This document shows, piece by piece, positions 63,158-64,000 of a stretch of DNA of 64,000 nt. The DNA is taken from positions 1-64,000 of the forward strand of contig NZ_JABWCS010000192.1 in assembly GCF_013359945.1 (NCBI RefSeq), in the 5' to 3' direction. The stretch comes from Paenibacillus agri (GTDB lineage Bacteria > Bacillota > Bacilli > Paenibacillales > Paenibacillaceae). The notes under the pieces were generated by a model that saw nothing but the letters and a program-made list of their open reading frames with translations, was not told the origin of the DNA and did no database searches. Each line of letters begins with the position of its first letter. Within the stretch, counting starts at the first letter, position 1. A program made the position numbers and the translations under genes.

Positions 63158-63194
63158 AAACTCCCGGACAACAGCCAAAAGCCGTGTCCGGGAG
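63158..63194 (-). terminator. Hairpin terminator after the glutathione peroxidase gene
   Basis: CTCCCGGACA (63161-63170) and TGTCCGGGAG (63185-63194) form a 10-bp stem; on the minus strand TTTGTCTATTT follows, a weak T-tract. Confidence 0.65.
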
Positions 63195-63230
63195 AACATG
63201 TGATTCCAAAATTTCTTGCTTACTCAAGAT

Positions 63231-63707
63231 TTATAACAAGGACTCGATGCTGTCCTTCATCGTCTCAGGCGATTCTTTCGGCTCAACGCGAGCGGTCACA
63301 TTGCCGCTACGGTCGACGAGGAATTTGGTGAAATTCCACTGGATGTCACTGCTCTCGCCCTCACCAGGTTGCTGTTCCTTCAAATACTCGAAGAGCTTGC
63401 TGGCTTCTGGTCCATTGACATCTACCTTGGCAAATACCGGGAAGGAGACGCCATAGTTAATCTGGCAGAATTCTGCTGCCTCTTCACTAGTTCCTGGCTC
63501 TTGTCCGGCAAACTGATTGCAGGGAAAGCCCAAGACTACCAGCCCTTGTTCTCCATACTGCTCGTACAGCTTTTGAAGCTCTCCATATTGCGGAGTCAGC
63601 CCGCATTTGCTGGCCGTATTGGCAATCAGCAGCACCTTGCCTTCATATTCCGTGAACGGTACTTCCTTGCCCGCAGGCGTAACCCCGGCAAAACTGTAGA
63701 TCGACAT
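63231..63707 (-). CDS. Glutathione peroxidase family (thioredoxin-dependent, Cys type)
   Basis: Reduces hydroperoxides; Gram-positive and yeast-like members mostly use thioredoxin rather than glutathione. The peroxidatic Cys35 is in ANTASKCGLTPQY, the second motif is GFPCNQF (Cys63), Cys81 is the likely resolving cysteine in EFCQINYGVSFP, and WNFTKFLVDRSG is conserved. The 158 residues fit the short monomeric class (BsaA/Gpx). No selenocysteine codon is used. GAGAGGAT precedes the ATG. Confidence 0.94.
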   Translation of the reverse strand: MSIYSFAGVTPAGKEVPFTEYEGKVLLIANTASKCGLTPQYGELQKLYEQYGEQGLVVLGFPCNQFAGQEPGTSEEAAEFCQINYGVSFPVFAKVDVNGPEASKLFEYLKEQQPGEGESSDIQWNFTKFLVDRSGNVTARVEPKESPETMKDSIESLL

Positions 63708-63830
63708 TGTGCTACCATCCTCTCAAAATTCATTGGTTTTCTATATTTTACTCCTATTCCGGTCCGAATACAAAAGTACGCCATATCTATCCTCAATTGT
63801 GTATCACATCACTGTAATCCTTAAGCAATT

Positions 63831-63868
63831 AAAAACCGCCGAGCGATCCATAAGGACCGTCCGGCGGC
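63831..63868 (-). terminator. Intrinsic terminator of the gene at the right edge
   Basis: Minus-strand CCGCCGGACGGTCC and GGATCGCTCGGCGG can pair and are followed by TTTTTAATTG. Confidence 0.78.
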
Positions 63869-63888
63869 TGGCACAGCCAAATACATTA

Positions 63889-64000
63889 TCATTCGCAGAG
63901 CGGAATCTCCTCAAACGTGCCTGAAGCAGGCTGAATACGAAATGTCTTGAATTCAAATCCCTTCAGACTGACTTCACTGCGGATGCCAAGTGAAGGGATA
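63889..64000 (-). CDS. 3' end of a gene cut by the window edge, possibly a glycoside hydrolase
   Basis: The last 37 codons before a TGA stop (63889-63891) read IPSLGIRSEVSLKGFEFKTF followed by RIQPASGTFEEIPLCE. The pattern of a final F-E-F-K-T-F-R strand is seen at the C-terminus of family 38 alpha-mannosidases and some other beta-sandwich-ended glycosidases. The fragment is too short to be sure. A terminator follows at once, which supports a real gene end. Confidence 0.5.
   Translation of the reverse strand, partial: IPSLGIRSEVSLKGFEFKTFRIQPASGTFEEIPLCE

Overview
The window looks like chromosomal DNA of a spore-forming, low-to-mid GC Gram-positive, most likely Paenibacillus or a close relative. 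Evidence: spoIIR; the Bacillus/Paenibacillus gene order prfA-prmC-spoIIR-tsaC-mntP-ywlE-ywlG-glyA-upp-atp; an S-layer-homology cell-wall protein; AGGAGG-type ribosome binding sites; and many TTG/GTG starts. No rRNA, tRNA, CRISPR array, transposase or prophage gene is visible.

Left part (1-20,000), almost entirely on the minus strand, is core housekeeping. It holds the F0F1 ATP synthase genes atpZ-I-B-E-F-H-A, with a 41-bp tandem-repeat array after atpA, then wecB, upp, glyA, ywlG, ywlE, mntP, tsaC, spoIIR, two tandem rodA/ftsW paralogues, prmC, prfA and ychF. A ZTP (pfl) riboswitch with an attached intrinsic terminator lies between ywlE and ywlG, where Bacillus subtilis has rpiB. It probably controls ywlG-glyA.

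Middle part (20,000-31,100) is a light-regulated C30 carotenoid locus. A tightly overlapping minus-strand operon encodes two CrtN/CrtI-type desaturases, CrtM, a CruF-like hydratase, an acyltransferase, a CrtQ-like glycosyltransferase and a CrtP-like oxidase. The isopentenyl-diphosphate isomerase gene fni follows and has its own promoter. Upstream lies a CarH/LitR-type MerR regulator with a B12-binding photoreceptor domain. Both its promoter and the crt promoter carry TTGTAT-type direct repeats spaced exactly 11 bp, the geometry expected for a CarH operator. The product is probably a glycosylated and acylated C30 carotenoic acid, made in the light.

Right part (31,100-64,000) is accessory and mixed-strand. 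It contains a PLD-like protein and cardiolipin synthase, a TetR-RND efflux pair, a PfkB-family sugar-phosphate kinase followed by many inverted repeats, an orphan TorD-like chaperone, a LysE exporter divergent from a MocR regulator, a secreted 1244-residue PHP-Ig-SLH protein, a second TetR, an ABC exporter-response regulator-histidine kinase operon with overlapping genes, two MFS transporters, glutaminyl-tRNA synthetase, three GNAT/DUF genes, a formate/nitrite channel and a water-forming NADH oxidase, formate-THF ligase, glutathione peroxidase, and the 3' end of a further gene at the right edge. The channel and oxidase genes each have two GTGA-N6-TCAC boxes (Rex or Fnr type).
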